Below are positions 37,501 through 43,404 of a stretch of DNA of 64,000 nt, piece by piece. Origin of the DNA: Xanthomonas sontii (GTDB lineage Bacteria > Pseudomonadota > Gammaproteobacteria > Xanthomonadales > Xanthomonadaceae). The DNA lies in contig NZ_CP132342.1 of the NCBI RefSeq assembly GCF_040529055.1, positions 3,160,001-3,224,000 on the forward strand, written 5' to 3'. Both the position numbers and the translations under genes were made by a program. The first letter of the stretch is position 1. Each line of letters starts with the position of its first letter. The notes beneath the pieces are model-generated. The model worked only from the letters and a program-made list of their open reading frames with translations. It did no database searches and was not told where the DNA came from.

Positions 37501-40500
37501 GTGACCTCGCCATGCAGCCACTGGCGTTGCCAGGCGGCGTAGTCGGCGTACTGCAGGGCCAGCGGCGGCAGCGGATCGGGTTGGTCCAGGCGGAAGGCCG
37601 CGTACAACGCCGCCACTTCCTGGATCAGCACGCCGATGGACCAGCCGTCGGAGACGATGTGATGCTGGGTAACCAGCAGCACATGCTCGGTGGGCGACAG
37701 GCGCAGCAGCTGGCCGCGGATCAACCGATCGTGTTCCAGGTCGAAGGGGGCGGCGGCCTCGGCCGCGGCGCGTTCGGCCACGGCCTGCTGTTGGACCTGG
37801 TCGTGCAGATGGGACAGATCGTGTTCGGCCAGGCGCAAGCCGACCTGGGGCGGGGCGATGACCTGGATCGGCTCGCCCTGGTGCAGGGCGAAGGTGGTGC
37901 GCAGGCTCTCGTGGCGTTCGACGATGCGGTCCAGGGTGCGCTGCAAGGAGATGCGGTCCAGGTGTCCGGACAGGCGCAGGGCGGCAGGCATGTGGTAGGC
38001 GGCGCCGGCGGCGTGGTCGAGTTGGTCGAGGAACCACAGGCGTTGCTGCGCCCAGGACAGCGGCAGGGGCTGGGTGCGGTCGGCCAGGGGGAGTGTGCCG
38101 GCCTCGGCGCGGGCGGCGGTGTGGACCTGGGCGGCGAAGGCAGCGAGGCTGGGGTGGGCGAACAGCTCGCGCAGGGGCACGTCCACGGCCAGGGACTGAC
38201 GCAGGCGGGCGATGAGCTGCACGGCCAGCAAGGAGTGACCGCCGAGTTCGAAGAAGTGGTCGTGCCGGCCGACCCGTTCCACGCCGAGCAGGTCTTGCCA
38301 GACCTCGGCGATGGCCTGTTCGGTCGGCCCTTGCGGGGCCTCGTAGGGCTTGGTGGCCAGGGCGGTGTGGTCGGGTGCGGGCAAGGCCTTGCGGTCGCGC
38401 TTGCCGTTGGGGGTGAGCGGGAAGGCGGGCAGGGTGACGAAGGCGGCCGGCAGCATGTACTCGGGCAGCACGTGCGCCAGGTGTTCGCGCAGTTCGGCGG
38501 CGTGCAGCTCGGCCTCGGGCTGGGCGATGAGGTAGGCGACCAGGCGCTTGTCGCCGGGGGTGTCCTCGCGCACGGCCACCAGCGCATCGCGGACGCCGGC
38601 GCAGGCGCTGAGCTGGGCCTCGATCTCGCCCAGTTCGATGCGGAAGCCGCGCAGCTTGACCTGGAAGTCGTTGCGGCCGTGGTACTCCAGGGTGCCATCG
38701 GGCCGCCAGCGGCCGAGATCGCCGGTGCGGTACATGCGCGCATCGGGCTGGTCGCTGAAGGGATCGGGCAGGAAGCGTTCGGCGGTCAGCTCGGGGCGGT
38801 TGAGGTAGCCCAGGCTCACGCCGATCCCGCCGATGTGGATCTCGCCAACGGCGCCGATGGGGACCAGGCGTCGTGCCGCATCGAGGACGTAGATGCGGGT
38901 GTTGTCCACCGGCGTGCCGATGCAGGAGTGGACGAAGGTCTGTTGCGGATCGATCCGGGCCACGCTCGAGTAGATGGTGGTCTCGGTGGGACCATAGCCG
39001 TTCCACAGTTGCGCCACCCGCGTGCCCAACGCGGCACTGAGCGCGGGCGTCAGGGCTTCGCCACCGGTCAACGCCTTGAGTCCGGGCCGGCCTTGCCAGC
39101 CGGCATCGAGCAGCATGCGCCAGGTGGCCGGGGTGGCCTGCAGGACACTGATGCGGTGGTGCTCGATCAGGGCGATCAGCCGCTGCGGATCGGTCATGTC
39201 CGCCTGGGCGGCCATGACCAGGCAGGCACCGCAACTGAGCGGCAGGAACAGGTCGAACACCGCGATGTCGAAGGACAGGGTGGTGATGGCCAGCAACGTA
39301 TCGTCGGCCTGCATGCCTGGCGCACGCGCCATCGAGTGCAGCAGGTTGACGACGCCGCGATGCGTTACCTGGACGCCCTTGGGCATGCCAGTCGAGCCGG
39401 AGGTGTAGATCACATAGGCCACGGTCGAGGGGCCGACCTGGGGGTCGGACGCCGGCCACTGCGTCAGTTCCGGCACCTGGTCGATGCACAGGGTGAGAAC
39501 AGGGGAGGCAGGCAGGGCCGCACGCACGCCGGTGTGGGTGAGCACGGCCACCGGTGCGCTGTCCTGCAGCATGTAGGCGATGCGCTCGCGCGGGTAGGCC
39601 GGGTCCAGCGGCACATAGGCCGCGCCGGCCTTGAGGATGGCCAGGACCCCGACCAGCATGTCCAGGCTACGGTCGATGCAGATCGCCACGCGATCGTTCG
39701 GCCTGACGCCCTGGTCGATGAGGTGGTGGGCCAGTCGGTTGGCCTGCGCGTTGAGGTCGGCGTAGCACAGTGCTTGCTGCGCGAAGACTGCAGCGATCGC
39801 CTCGGGCGTACGCTGCGCCTGGGCTTCGAACAACTGATGAACGTGCCGTTCGGCTGCCAGGGCAGTGGCGGCCGGGTTGAAGCCATGCAGCACGCGCGCG
39901 CGCTCGTGGCGGTCCAGCAAGGGCACGGCGGCGACCGGCTGCGCCGCATCGGCGAGCATGCCCTCCAGCAGGGTCAGCAACTGCGCCCCGATGCGTTCGA
40001 TGGTGGCGCGCTCGAACAGGTCGAGCGCGTACTCCAGATTGCCCTGGAGCGTGTCGCCGCAATCGTCCAGCCACAACGTCAGGTCGAACTGCGCGGTAGC
40101 ACCAGCGTACGGCACCGGCGCAATGGTCAACTCCGGCAACTGCAGATGCTGGTCGGCCGGTAGGTCGTTGAAGGCCAGCATGCTCTGGAAGATCGGGCTG
40201 TAGCTGAGGCTGCGCGCCGGCTGCAGGGCTTCGACGACCTGCTCGAAGGGCAGGTCCTGGTGCTCGTAGGCGGCCAGGGTGGTGTGCCGGACCTGGGTCA
40301 GCAGGTCGGCGACGGTGGGGTCTTCGTCCAGGCGCACGCGCACGGCCAGGGTGTTGACGAAGAAGCCGATCAGCGGCTCGACCTCGGTGCGCTGACGGTT
40401 GGCCACCGGGGTGCCGACGACCACCTCGTGCTGGCCGCTCAGGCGTGCCAACAGCGCCGACCAGGCGGCCAGCACGGTCATGAACAGCGTGGCCTGGTGC

Positions 40501-43310
40501 TGGCGGGCGAAGCGGCGGAGGCCGGCGGTCAGCTCGGCCGGCACGGTCAAGGCAACACGGCTGCCGGCATGGCGCTGGACCGGCGGACGCGGCCGGTCGG
40601 TGGGCAGTTCCAGAAGAGCCGGAGCGCCCTCCAGGTGCTGTTTCCAGAACGCGAGCTGGCGGGCGGTGACCTCGCCATGCAGCCACTGGCGCTGCCAGAC
40701 GGCGTAGTCGGCGTACTGCAAGGCCAGTGGGGGCAGCGGATCGGGCTGGCCCAGGCGGAAGGCCGTGTACAACGCGCCGAGCTCCCGCAATAGCACGCCG
40801 ATGGACCAGCCATCGGAGACGATGTGGTGCTGGGTGACCAGCAGCACATGCTCGGTAGGCGACAGGCGCAGCAACTGGCCGCGGATCAACGGTCCATTCG
40901 CAAGATCAAAGGGAGCCGCCGCTTCTGCGGCAACGATGCTCCGGACACTTGCTGTTCGCTGCACTTCGGACGTTGCGCTTATATCGCGAAGTTGCAGGAG
41001 GAAGCCGGTGGTGACGGGGTCAACAACTTGCAAAGCTTCACCGTCGACCTCGACAAACCTTGTCCTAAGTGCGTCGTGCCGTGCGACGATCGCATCGAGT
41101 GCAGCAGTCAATGCTTGCGTGTCTAGGCTGCCGTGCAACGCCATGCCGATCGGCAGGTGATATGCGGCGCTCGCAGAATGCTGCAGTTGATCCAGGAACC
41201 ATAGTCGCTGCTGCGCGAAGGAGGCAGGGCAAGCTCGGTCGCGACGTCCAGCGACAACCATCGGGAGCTGCTGTAAGGGCTCCAGCGCCGCTTTGTCGAT
41301 TTCGGCCGAGAGGCTAACGATCGTCGGTGATGCAAACAGATCGCGCAGCGATAGTTGCATGTTAAAGGTCGATCGCACATGAGAAGCGAGCTGGCTTGCC
41401 AGCAGAGAGTGTCCACCTAACGAAAAGAAATCGTCGTCTATCGAAATCTCTTTCCGCCCAAGCAATTGTTGCCAGATGTGCAGCAGGGATGCTTCGGTAG
41501 ACGTAGTCGGGCCACGCCACCTTTCGCCTACCGCTTCGCTCTTCGAGTCCCAACGCCAAAGGCAGTCGAAAGCTCCTTCGGCAAACGCTTGGCGGCAACG
41601 CGATCGTTGAATTTTCCCGCTGGAGGTCCGCGGAATGCGGCCAGCCTTGACAAGAAGAACAGAAGCGAGGTCGACGATATCGTGACGATCGGCGAGCTCG
41701 CCGCGCAGCTTGGCGACAAGGGTCTCTGTGATGGGCGATCGGCGGCCTTCGACTTCCTGCACGATGACCAGGCGTGTTACTTGGCCTTCCTCCACCGAGA
41801 ATGCGGCGCAACCGTTGGCGCGGAAAGCAGAGTCAAGTCGCTCGACAGTCATTTCGACATCTTGCGGATAGACATTGCGCCCGTTGAATATCATCATCTC
41901 CTTGATGCGACCAGTGACGTAAAGATGACCGTCATGCAGATAGCCCAGGTCACCGGTGCGCAGCCATGATCGATCGCTGCCTGGCAGCTGTGCAGAGAAG
42001 ACCTCGCGCGTGCTCGCCTCGTCCGCTCCCCAGTAGCCGCATGCTACGGATTCACCACAGATCCAGATCTCCCCGATCTCCTTCTCTTGACAGGCTTTCA
42101 GCGAATCAGGAGCCACGATGAGGAGATGATCGGCGCCAGCGCAAGCGACGCCATTTGATACCGCTTCGATCGTGTCTGCATCCTTGTGCCCCGTTTCGAC
42201 CCGACCACTTTCAAGTGCTGATTTACTGATTTTTTGAAATCGCGCAACTTCACCAGGGCGTACTTCAATGCTTGCAGAGGCCAGTAGTACAGTTTCTGCC
42301 AAGCCATAGGACGGCTTCATCGCGTGTGGCACGAGGCCGCATGAGGAAAACGCGTCTGCAAATCGCTTGATCGTCTCATAGCGGATGCGTTCGGCACCGT
42401 TGATGATGACCTCAAGGCAACTGAGGTCGACACCTTCGATCTGGCCCTCTGTAATACGCTGGGTGCAAAGCTGATAGGCGAAGTTGGGAGCGCCAGTAAT
42501 GCGTGCGCGGTATTGCGAAATGAGCTTCAGCCAGCGATGCGGACGCATCAAGAACGCAGCCGGCGGGAACTGGACGCAATGGCAGCCGATAACAACGGGA
42601 GCAATGATCGTTCCGATCAAGCCGAAGTCGTGATGCGGCGGCAACCAAGAGACCACCGTGTCATCGGCAGTGACGCCATAGGTCTGCTTGATGAGTGCTA
42701 CGTTAGCTAATAAGTTGCGATGGCTGACCATCACACCCTTTGGCCTGCCGGTAGAGCCGGATGTGTATTGGAGAAAAACGATATCGTCTGCATGAGTCAT
42801 GGGTTCTACCCACGTGCACGCATCCGTTTCGGCCAGATCGTCGGTGGAGAGCCAGCTCAGCGTGTCGCCAAGTGCATCGTTGCGGGCATATTCCTGTTGC
42901 GGAACTTGTTGCATCTCTTCCATGGACTGCCGTATGCCCGCGAGTGTCATTGCAAGCGCGGGTTCGCAGTCTTCCGCGATTGAGCGAAGTCGCGGCAACG
43001 TGCGGACGCTTGCAGGCGGCAACGCGGGCACTGCTATCACTCCCGCATAGACGCAAGCGTAGAAAGCCACGATGTAGTCGAGGCTCGGCGGGTAGACAAG
43101 GAGAACACGATCGCCTGGATTAGTGAGTTGTTGAATCTTCGCGGCAAGACTTTTGGCCCGCGAATCGAGCTCAGAAAAACTAACTTCCTCGCTTGATTTT
43201 TCACCATCCCTAATATAAGTAAATGCTATGCGTCCGGCATTTTCCGGGGAGGAGGCCTGGAAACGAGCAATATCGAAGAGGTGGTGGAAAACAGGCGTAA
43301 GGACATTCAT
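25284..43310 (-). CDS. NRPS A: FAAL-initiated five-module lipopeptide synthetase
   Basis: 6008 aa. It starts with a fatty-acyl-AMP ligase (about 1-575; YTSGSTGRPKG, SWLPPHHDFGLIG, SYGLAETVL) and a carrier (Ser635), so the chain is started with a fatty acid activated in cis. Five C-A-T modules follow, with carrier serines Ser1693, 2748, 3803, 4875 and 5939. All C domains carry HHIVSDGWS; no epimerase domain is present. Modules 1-3 have the same A domain. The last carrier continues into VPENLIP and an acidic tail ending EAEEIEELRL. This is the typical linker before a dual C/E domain, here split onto NRPS B, and a likely short docking motif for its TubC-like domain. The start is ATG 43310, 95 bp after the hydroxylase stop; no clear Shine-Dalgarno is visible. 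Confidence 0.97.
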   Translation of the reverse strand: MNVLTPVFHHLFDIARFQASSPENAGRIAFTYIRDGEKSSEEVSFSELDSRAKSLAAKIQQLTNPGDRVLLVYPPSLDYIVAFYACVYAGVIAVPALPPASVRTLPRLRSIAEDCEPALAMTLAGIRQSMEEMQQVPQQEYARNDALGDTLSWLSTDDLAETDACTWVEPMTHADDIVFLQYTSGSTGRPKGVMVSHRNLLANVALIKQTYGVTADDTVVSWLPPHHDFGLIGTIIAPVVIGCHCVQFPPAAFLMRPHRWLKLISQYRARITGAPNFAYQLCTQRITEGQIEGVDLSCLEVIINGAERIRYETIKRFADAFSSCGLVPHAMKPSYGLAETVLLASASIEVRPGEVARFQKISKSALESGRVETGHKDADTIEAVSNGVACAGADHLLIVAPDSLKACQEKEIGEIWICGESVACGYWGADEASTREVFSAQLPGSDRSWLRTGDLGYLHDGHLYVTGRIKEMMIFNGRNVYPQDVEMTVERLDSAFRANGCAAFSVEEGQVTRLVIVQEVEGRRSPITETLVAKLRGELADRHDIVDLASVLLVKAGRIPRTSSGKIQRSRCRQAFAEGAFDCLWRWDSKSEAVGERWRGPTTSTEASLLHIWQQLLGRKEISIDDDFFSLGGHSLLASQLASHVRSTFNMQLSLRDLFASPTIVSLSAEIDKAALEPLQQLPMVVAGRRDRACPASFAQQRLWFLDQLQHSASAAYHLPIGMALHGSLDTQALTAALDAIVARHDALRTRFVEVDGEALQVVDPVTTGFLLQLRDISATSEVQRTASVRSIVAAEAAAPFDLANGPLIRGQLLRLSPTEHVLLVTQHHIVSDGWSIGVLLRELGALYTAFRLGQPDPLPPLALQYADYAVWQRQWLHGEVTARQLAFWKQHLEGAPALLELPTDRPRPPVQRHAGSRVALTVPAELTAGLRRFARQHQATLFMTVLAAWSALLARLSGQHEVVVGTPVANRQRTEVEPLIGFFVNTLAVRVRLDEDPTVADLLTQVRHTTLAAYEHQDLPFEQVVEALQPARSLSYSPIFQSMLAFNDLPADQHLQLPELTIAPVPYAGATAQFDLTLWLDDCGDTLQGNLEYALDLFERATIERIGAQLLTLLEGMLADAAQPVAAVPLLDRHERARVLHGFNPAATALAAERHVHQLFEAQAQRTPEAIAAVFAQQALCYADLNAQANRLAHHLIDQGVRPNDRVAICIDRSLDMLVGVLAILKAGAAYVPLDPAYPRERIAYMLQDSAPVAVLTHTGVRAALPASPVLTLCIDQVPELTQWPASDPQVGPSTVAYVIYTSGSTGMPKGVQVTHRGVVNLLHSMARAPGMQADDTLLAITTLSFDIAVFDLFLPLSCGACLVMAAQADMTDPQRLIALIEHHRISVLQATPATWRMLLDAGWQGRPGLKALTGGEALTPALSAALGTRVAQLWNGYGPTETTIYSSVARIDPQQTFVHSCIGTPVDNTRIYVLDAARRLVPIGAVGEIHIGGIGVSLGYLNRPELTAERFLPDPFSDQPDARMYRTGDLGRWRPDGTLEYHGRNDFQVKLRGFRIELGEIEAQLSACAGVRDALVAVREDTPGDKRLVAYLIAQPEAELHAAELREHLAHVLPEYMLPAAFVTLPAFPLTPNGKRDRKALPAPDHTALATKPYEAPQGPTEQAIAEVWQDLLGVERVGRHDHFFELGGHSLLAVQLIARLRQSLAVDVPLRELFAHPSLAAFAAQVHTAARAEAGTLPLADRTQPLPLSWAQQRLWFLDQLDHAAGAAYHMPAALRLSGHLDRISLQRTLDRIVERHESLRTTFALHQGEPIQVIAPPQVGLRLAEHDLSHLHDQVQQQAVAERAAAEAAAPFDLEHDRLIRGQLLRLSPTEHVLLVTQHHIVSDGWSIGVLIQEVAALYAAFRLDQPDPLPPLALQYADYAAWQRQWLHGEVTARQLAFWKQHLEGAPALLELPTDWPRPPVQRHAGSRVALTVPAELTAGLRRFARQHQATLFMTVLAAWSALLARLSGQHEVVVGTPVANRQRTEVEPLIGFFVNTLAVRVRLDEDPTVADLLTQVRHTTLAAYEHQDLPFEQVVEALQPARSLSYSPIFQSMLAFNDLPADQHLQLPELTIAPVPYAGATAQFDLTLWLDDCGDTLQGNLEYALDLFERATIERIGAQLLTLLEGMLADAAQPVAAVPLLDRHERARVLHGFNPAATALAAERHVHQLFEAQAQRTPEAIAAVFAQQALCYADLNAQANRLAHHLIDQGVRPNDRVAICIDRSLDMLVGVLAILKAGAAYVPLDPAYPRERIAYMLQDSAPVAVLTHTGVRAALPASPVLTLCIDQVPELTQWPASDPQVGPSTVAYVIYTSGSTGMPKGVQVTHRGVVNLLHSMARAPGMQADDTLLAITTLSFDIAVFDLFLPLSCGACLVMAAQADMTDPQRLIALIEHHRISVLQATPATWRMLLDAGWQGRPGLKALTGGEALTPALSAALGTRVAQLWNGYGPTETTIYSSVARIDPQQTFVHSCIGTPVDNTRIYVLDAARRLVPIGAVGEIHIGGIGVSLGYLNRPELTAERFLPDPFSDQPDARMYRTGDLGRWRPDGTLEYHGRNDFQVKLRGFRIELGEIEAQLSACAGVRDALVAVREDTPGDKRLVAYLIAQPEAELHAAELREHLAHVLPEYMLPAAFVTLPAFPLTPNGKRDRKALPAPDHTALATKPYEAPQGPTEQAIAEVWQDLLGVERVGRHDHFFELGGHSLLAVQLIARLRQSLAVDVPLRELFAHPSLAAFAAQVHTAARAEADTLPLADRTQPLPLSWAQQRLWFLDQLDHAAGAAYHMPAALRLSGHLDRIALQRTLDRIVERHESLRTTFALHQGEPIQVIAPPQVGLRLAEHDLSHLHDQVQQQAVAERAAAEAAAPFDLEHDRLIRGQLLRLSPTEHVLLVTQHHIVSDGWSIGVLIQEVAALYAAFRLDQPDPLPPLALQYADYAAWQRQWLHGEVTARQLAFWKQHLEGAPALLELPTDWPRPPVQRHAGSRVALTVPAELTAGLRRFARQHQATLFMTVLAAWSALLARLSGQHEVVVGTPVANRQRTEVEPLIGFFVNTLAVRVRLDEDPTVADLLTQVRHTTLAAYEHQDLPFEQVVEALQPARSLSYSPIFQSMLAFNDLPADQHLQLPELTIAPVPYAGATAQFDLTLWLDDCGDTLQGNLEYALDLFERATIERIGAQLLTLLEGMLADAAQPVAAVPLLGRHERARVLHGFNPAATALAAERHVHQLFEAQAQRTPEAIAAVFAQQALCYADLNAQANRLAHHLIDQGVRPNDRVAICIDRSLDMLVGVLAILKAGAAYVPLDPAYPRERIAYMLQDSAPVAVLTHTGVRAALPASPVLTLCIDQVPELTQWPASDPQVGPSTVAYVIYTSGSTGMPKGVQVTHRGVVNLLHSMARAPGMQADDTLLAITTLSFDIAVFDLFLPLSCGACLVMAAQADMTDPQRLIALIEHHRISVLQATPATWRMLLDAGWQGRPGLKALTGGEALTPALSAALGTRVAQLWNGYGPTETTIYSSVARIDPQQTFVHSCIGTPVDNTRIYVLDAARRLVPIGAVGEIHIGGIGVSLGYLNRPELTAERFLPDPFSDQPDARMYRTGDLGRWRPDGTLEYHGRNDFQVKLRGFRIELGEIEAQLSACAGVRDALVAVREDTPGDKRLVAYLIAQPEAELHAAELREHLAHVLPEYMLPAAFVTLPAFPLTPNGKRDRKALPAPDHTALATKPYEAPQGPTEQAIAEVWQDLLGVERVGRHDHFFELGGHSLLAVQLIARLRQSLAVDVPLRELFAHPSLAAFAAQVHTAARAEADTLPLADRTQPLPLSWAQQRLWFLDQLDHAAGAAYHMPAALRLSGHLDRIALQRTLDRIVERHESLRTTFALHQGEPIQVIAPPQVGLRLAEHDLSHLHDQVQQQAVAERAAAEAAAPFDLEHDRLIRGQLLRLSPTEHVLLVTQHHIVSDGWSIGVLIQEVAALYAAFRLDQPDPLPPLALQYADYAAWQRQWLHGEVTARQLAFWKQHLEGAPACLELPTDRPRPPVQRHAGASLPIVLPAALVDTLQAVSRRHGVTPFMTLLAAWSLVLARLSGQHEVVVGTPVANRQRTEVEPLIGFFVNTLALRVRLDEDPTVADLLAQVRHTTLAAYEHQDLPFEQVVEALQPVRSLSHSPLFQVMLALDNTPLAQPLALPGVTLIECSPLPTTTHFDLSLSLATAGARLEGRLEYATDLYDADRIKRLLGAFQTLLGAILDDQSQRIGSLPLLSATERRQLLSEFNAGGFPAPTSALVHHAFQAQAVMQPDAIAVVDQTSKLSYAVLNQRANQLAHYLRGLGISPDDRVAIYFERNIDLLVAILAILKAGAGYVPIPHTAARDQLAYIIEDSSPVAVLTQSALRGQLRDLPMPVLVLEDLAQALAGLAGTDLDDKQIGLQTQHLAYIIYTSGSTGRPKGVMVEHASVVNLVHDHARICELVASDNILQFASIGFDAHVGEIFPALSVGATLVIRPSDIIAPDAAFVSLLQQHRITVSDQPSAFWHQWVQEMTTSDHVPDTSLRLIIAGGEKVEHRFLRRWLAEPRLSRCRWMNTYGPTEATVVMTAITYDSDSVLPPIDVPIGRPIANARVYVLDQAQQLLPIGVTGELYIGGPGVARGYLNRPELTAERFLPDPFSDQPDARMYRTGDLGRWRPDGTLEYHGRNDFQVKLRGFRIELGEIEAQLSACAGVRDALVAVREDTPGDKRLVAYLIAQPEAELHAAELREHLAHVLPEYMLPAAFVTLPAFPLTPNGKRDRKALPAPDHTALATKPYEAPQGPTEQAIAEVWQDLLGVERVGRHDHFFELGGHSLLAVQLIARLRQSLAVDVPLRELFAHPSLAAFAAQVHTAARAEADTLPLADRTQPLPLSWAQQRLWFLDQLDHAAGAAYHMPAALRLSGHLDRIALQRTLDRIVERHESLRTTFALHQGEPIQVIAPPQVGLRLAEHDLSHLHDQVQQQAVAERAAAEAAAPFDLEHDRLIRGQLLRLSPTEHVLLVTQHHIVSDGWSIGVLIQEVAALYAAFRLDQPDPLPPLALQYADYAAWQRQWLHGEVTARQLAFWKQHLEGAPACLELPTDRPRPPVQRHAGASLPIVLPAALVDTLQAVSRRHGVTPFMTLLAAWSLVLARLSGQHEVVVGTPVANRQRTEVEPLIGFFVNTLALRVRLDEDPTVADLLAQVRHTTLAAYEHQDLPFEQVVEALQPVRSLSHSPLFQVMLALDNTPLGQPLALPGLTLSPVEQAIGSAHFDLSLSLHTVGERMEGQLNYASDLFQPATAQRWIGYFLRLLQAMLDAPQQQRLSTLDMLDDAERRQVLVEFNATAQHYPHDRLIHQLFEEQAARTPQAIALVCDTQTLTYAELDARANRLAHSLIGLGVGLEDRVAMLLQRRISSVVAMLAVLKAGAAYVPLDATYPPERVAQLLADCGPIAILTEPGLHDRLPTDAPSLILIEDDATQFADLPHTAPSVSGLTAHALAYIIYTSGSTGVPKGVMVEHRSVLRLVMQTRYAALEPTDVVAHGANPAFDAATWEVWAPLLHGAALCVVPHEVMLDPAQLRACLQRHRVTALWLTVGLFNQYVDMLDGAFAQLRYLLIGGDVLDPRRVAQLLSQPQRPQQVINAYGPTETTTFATTFRIDAVPHHAHSIPIGRPIANTQVYVLDAARHPVPLGAIGELYIGGPGVARGYLNRPELTAERFLPDPFSDQPDARMYRTGDLGRWRPDGTLEYHGRNDFQVKLRGFRIELGEIEAQLSACAGVRDALVAVREDTPGDKRLVAYLIAQPEAELHAAELREHLAHVLPEYMLPAAFVTLPAFPLTPNGKRDRKALPAPDHTALATKPYEAPQGPTEQAIAEVWQDLLGVERVGRHDHFFELGGHSLLVISLIEKLRHRQLHVDFRSIFTMPTLAGFATMIGTTPDEKELEVPENLIPHFSERASEAEEIEELRL
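25497..27149 (-). repeat. 1.65-kb direct repeat: A domain of module 5 (partner 21861-23513)
   Basis: Second copy, offset 3636 bp. The match stops at about 27149, where module 5 reads GTAGTGCTGTGCC and module 6 reads GTAGTCCCGTGCC. Confidence 0.88.
28578..31793 (-). other. NRPS module 4 (C-A-T), unassigned code
   Basis: Approximate boundaries. The code D-A-G-D-I-A-T-V-V matches no specificity I recognise. The A core and the preceding C-domain end (about 29280-30640) are unlike all other modules and clearly lower in GC (31 of 60 bases at 29701-29760, against 47 of 60 at 31741-31800). Confidence 0.75.
31794..34958 (-). other. NRPS module 3 (C-A-T), same code as modules 1 and 2
   Basis: Approximate boundaries. 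The code is D-I-F-Q-L-G-G-I-Y. The A domain is near-identical to modules 1 and 2; one visible change is Gly for Asp in the C-A linker (LLGRHERAR). Confidence 0.8.
31904..40630 (-). repeat. tandem triplication of an NRPS module, period exactly 3165 bp
   Basis: Landmarks recur at 32472, 35637 and 38802, i.e. 3165 bp (1055 codons) apart each time, and carrier serine codons fall at 31904, 35069 and 38234. The A domains are almost base-identical. Scattered differences (for example 33316/36481, 33596/36761 and 34456/37621) show the copies are not an exact duplication artefact. The third copy diverges above about 40630, inside the C domain of module 1. Confidence 0.93.
34959..38123 (-). other. NRPS module 2 (C-A-T), same code as modules 1 and 3
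   Basis: Approximate boundaries. The code D-I-F-Q-L-G-G-I-Y shares six of nine positions with the Gly code DILQLGLIW but has Phe239, Gly322 and Tyr331. The carrier serine is Ser2748. Confidence 0.8.
38124..41297 (-). other. NRPS module 1 (C-A-T), accepts the fatty acyl chain
   Basis: Approximate boundaries. The N-terminal half of its C domain (above about 40630) is unique to this position, as expected for the domain that N-acylates residue 1. The A code D-I-F-Q-L-G-G-I-Y is identical to modules 2 and 3. The carrier serine is Ser1693. Confidence 0.8.
41298..43310 (-). other. loading module: fatty-acyl-AMP ligase plus carrier
   Basis: Approximate boundaries. The FAAL domain occupies about residues 1-575, followed by a carrier with GGHSLLAS (Ser635). 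FAALs adenylate free fatty acids and pass them to the carrier without CoA. Chain length cannot be read from sequence. Confidence 0.88.
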
Positions 43311-43404
43311 GGCAAGAGGGGTCTCTGCAAATTAATTAAAACGCACGATCGCGCGCTTTAGGCCGACCTGGAGAACGCCATGTCGGCATGGAAAACCTGC
43401 ATGA

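Noticed and set aside
30829..39489. Long minus-strand frames with Arg/Pro/Ala-rich products inside NRPS A
   Set aside because: Out-of-phase shadows of the synthetase frame, repeating with the modules; no family motifs.
25400..40700. Possible CRISPR or satellite array
   Set aside because: The repeats are kilobase-scale coding modules with preserved reading frame, not short repeats with unique spacers.
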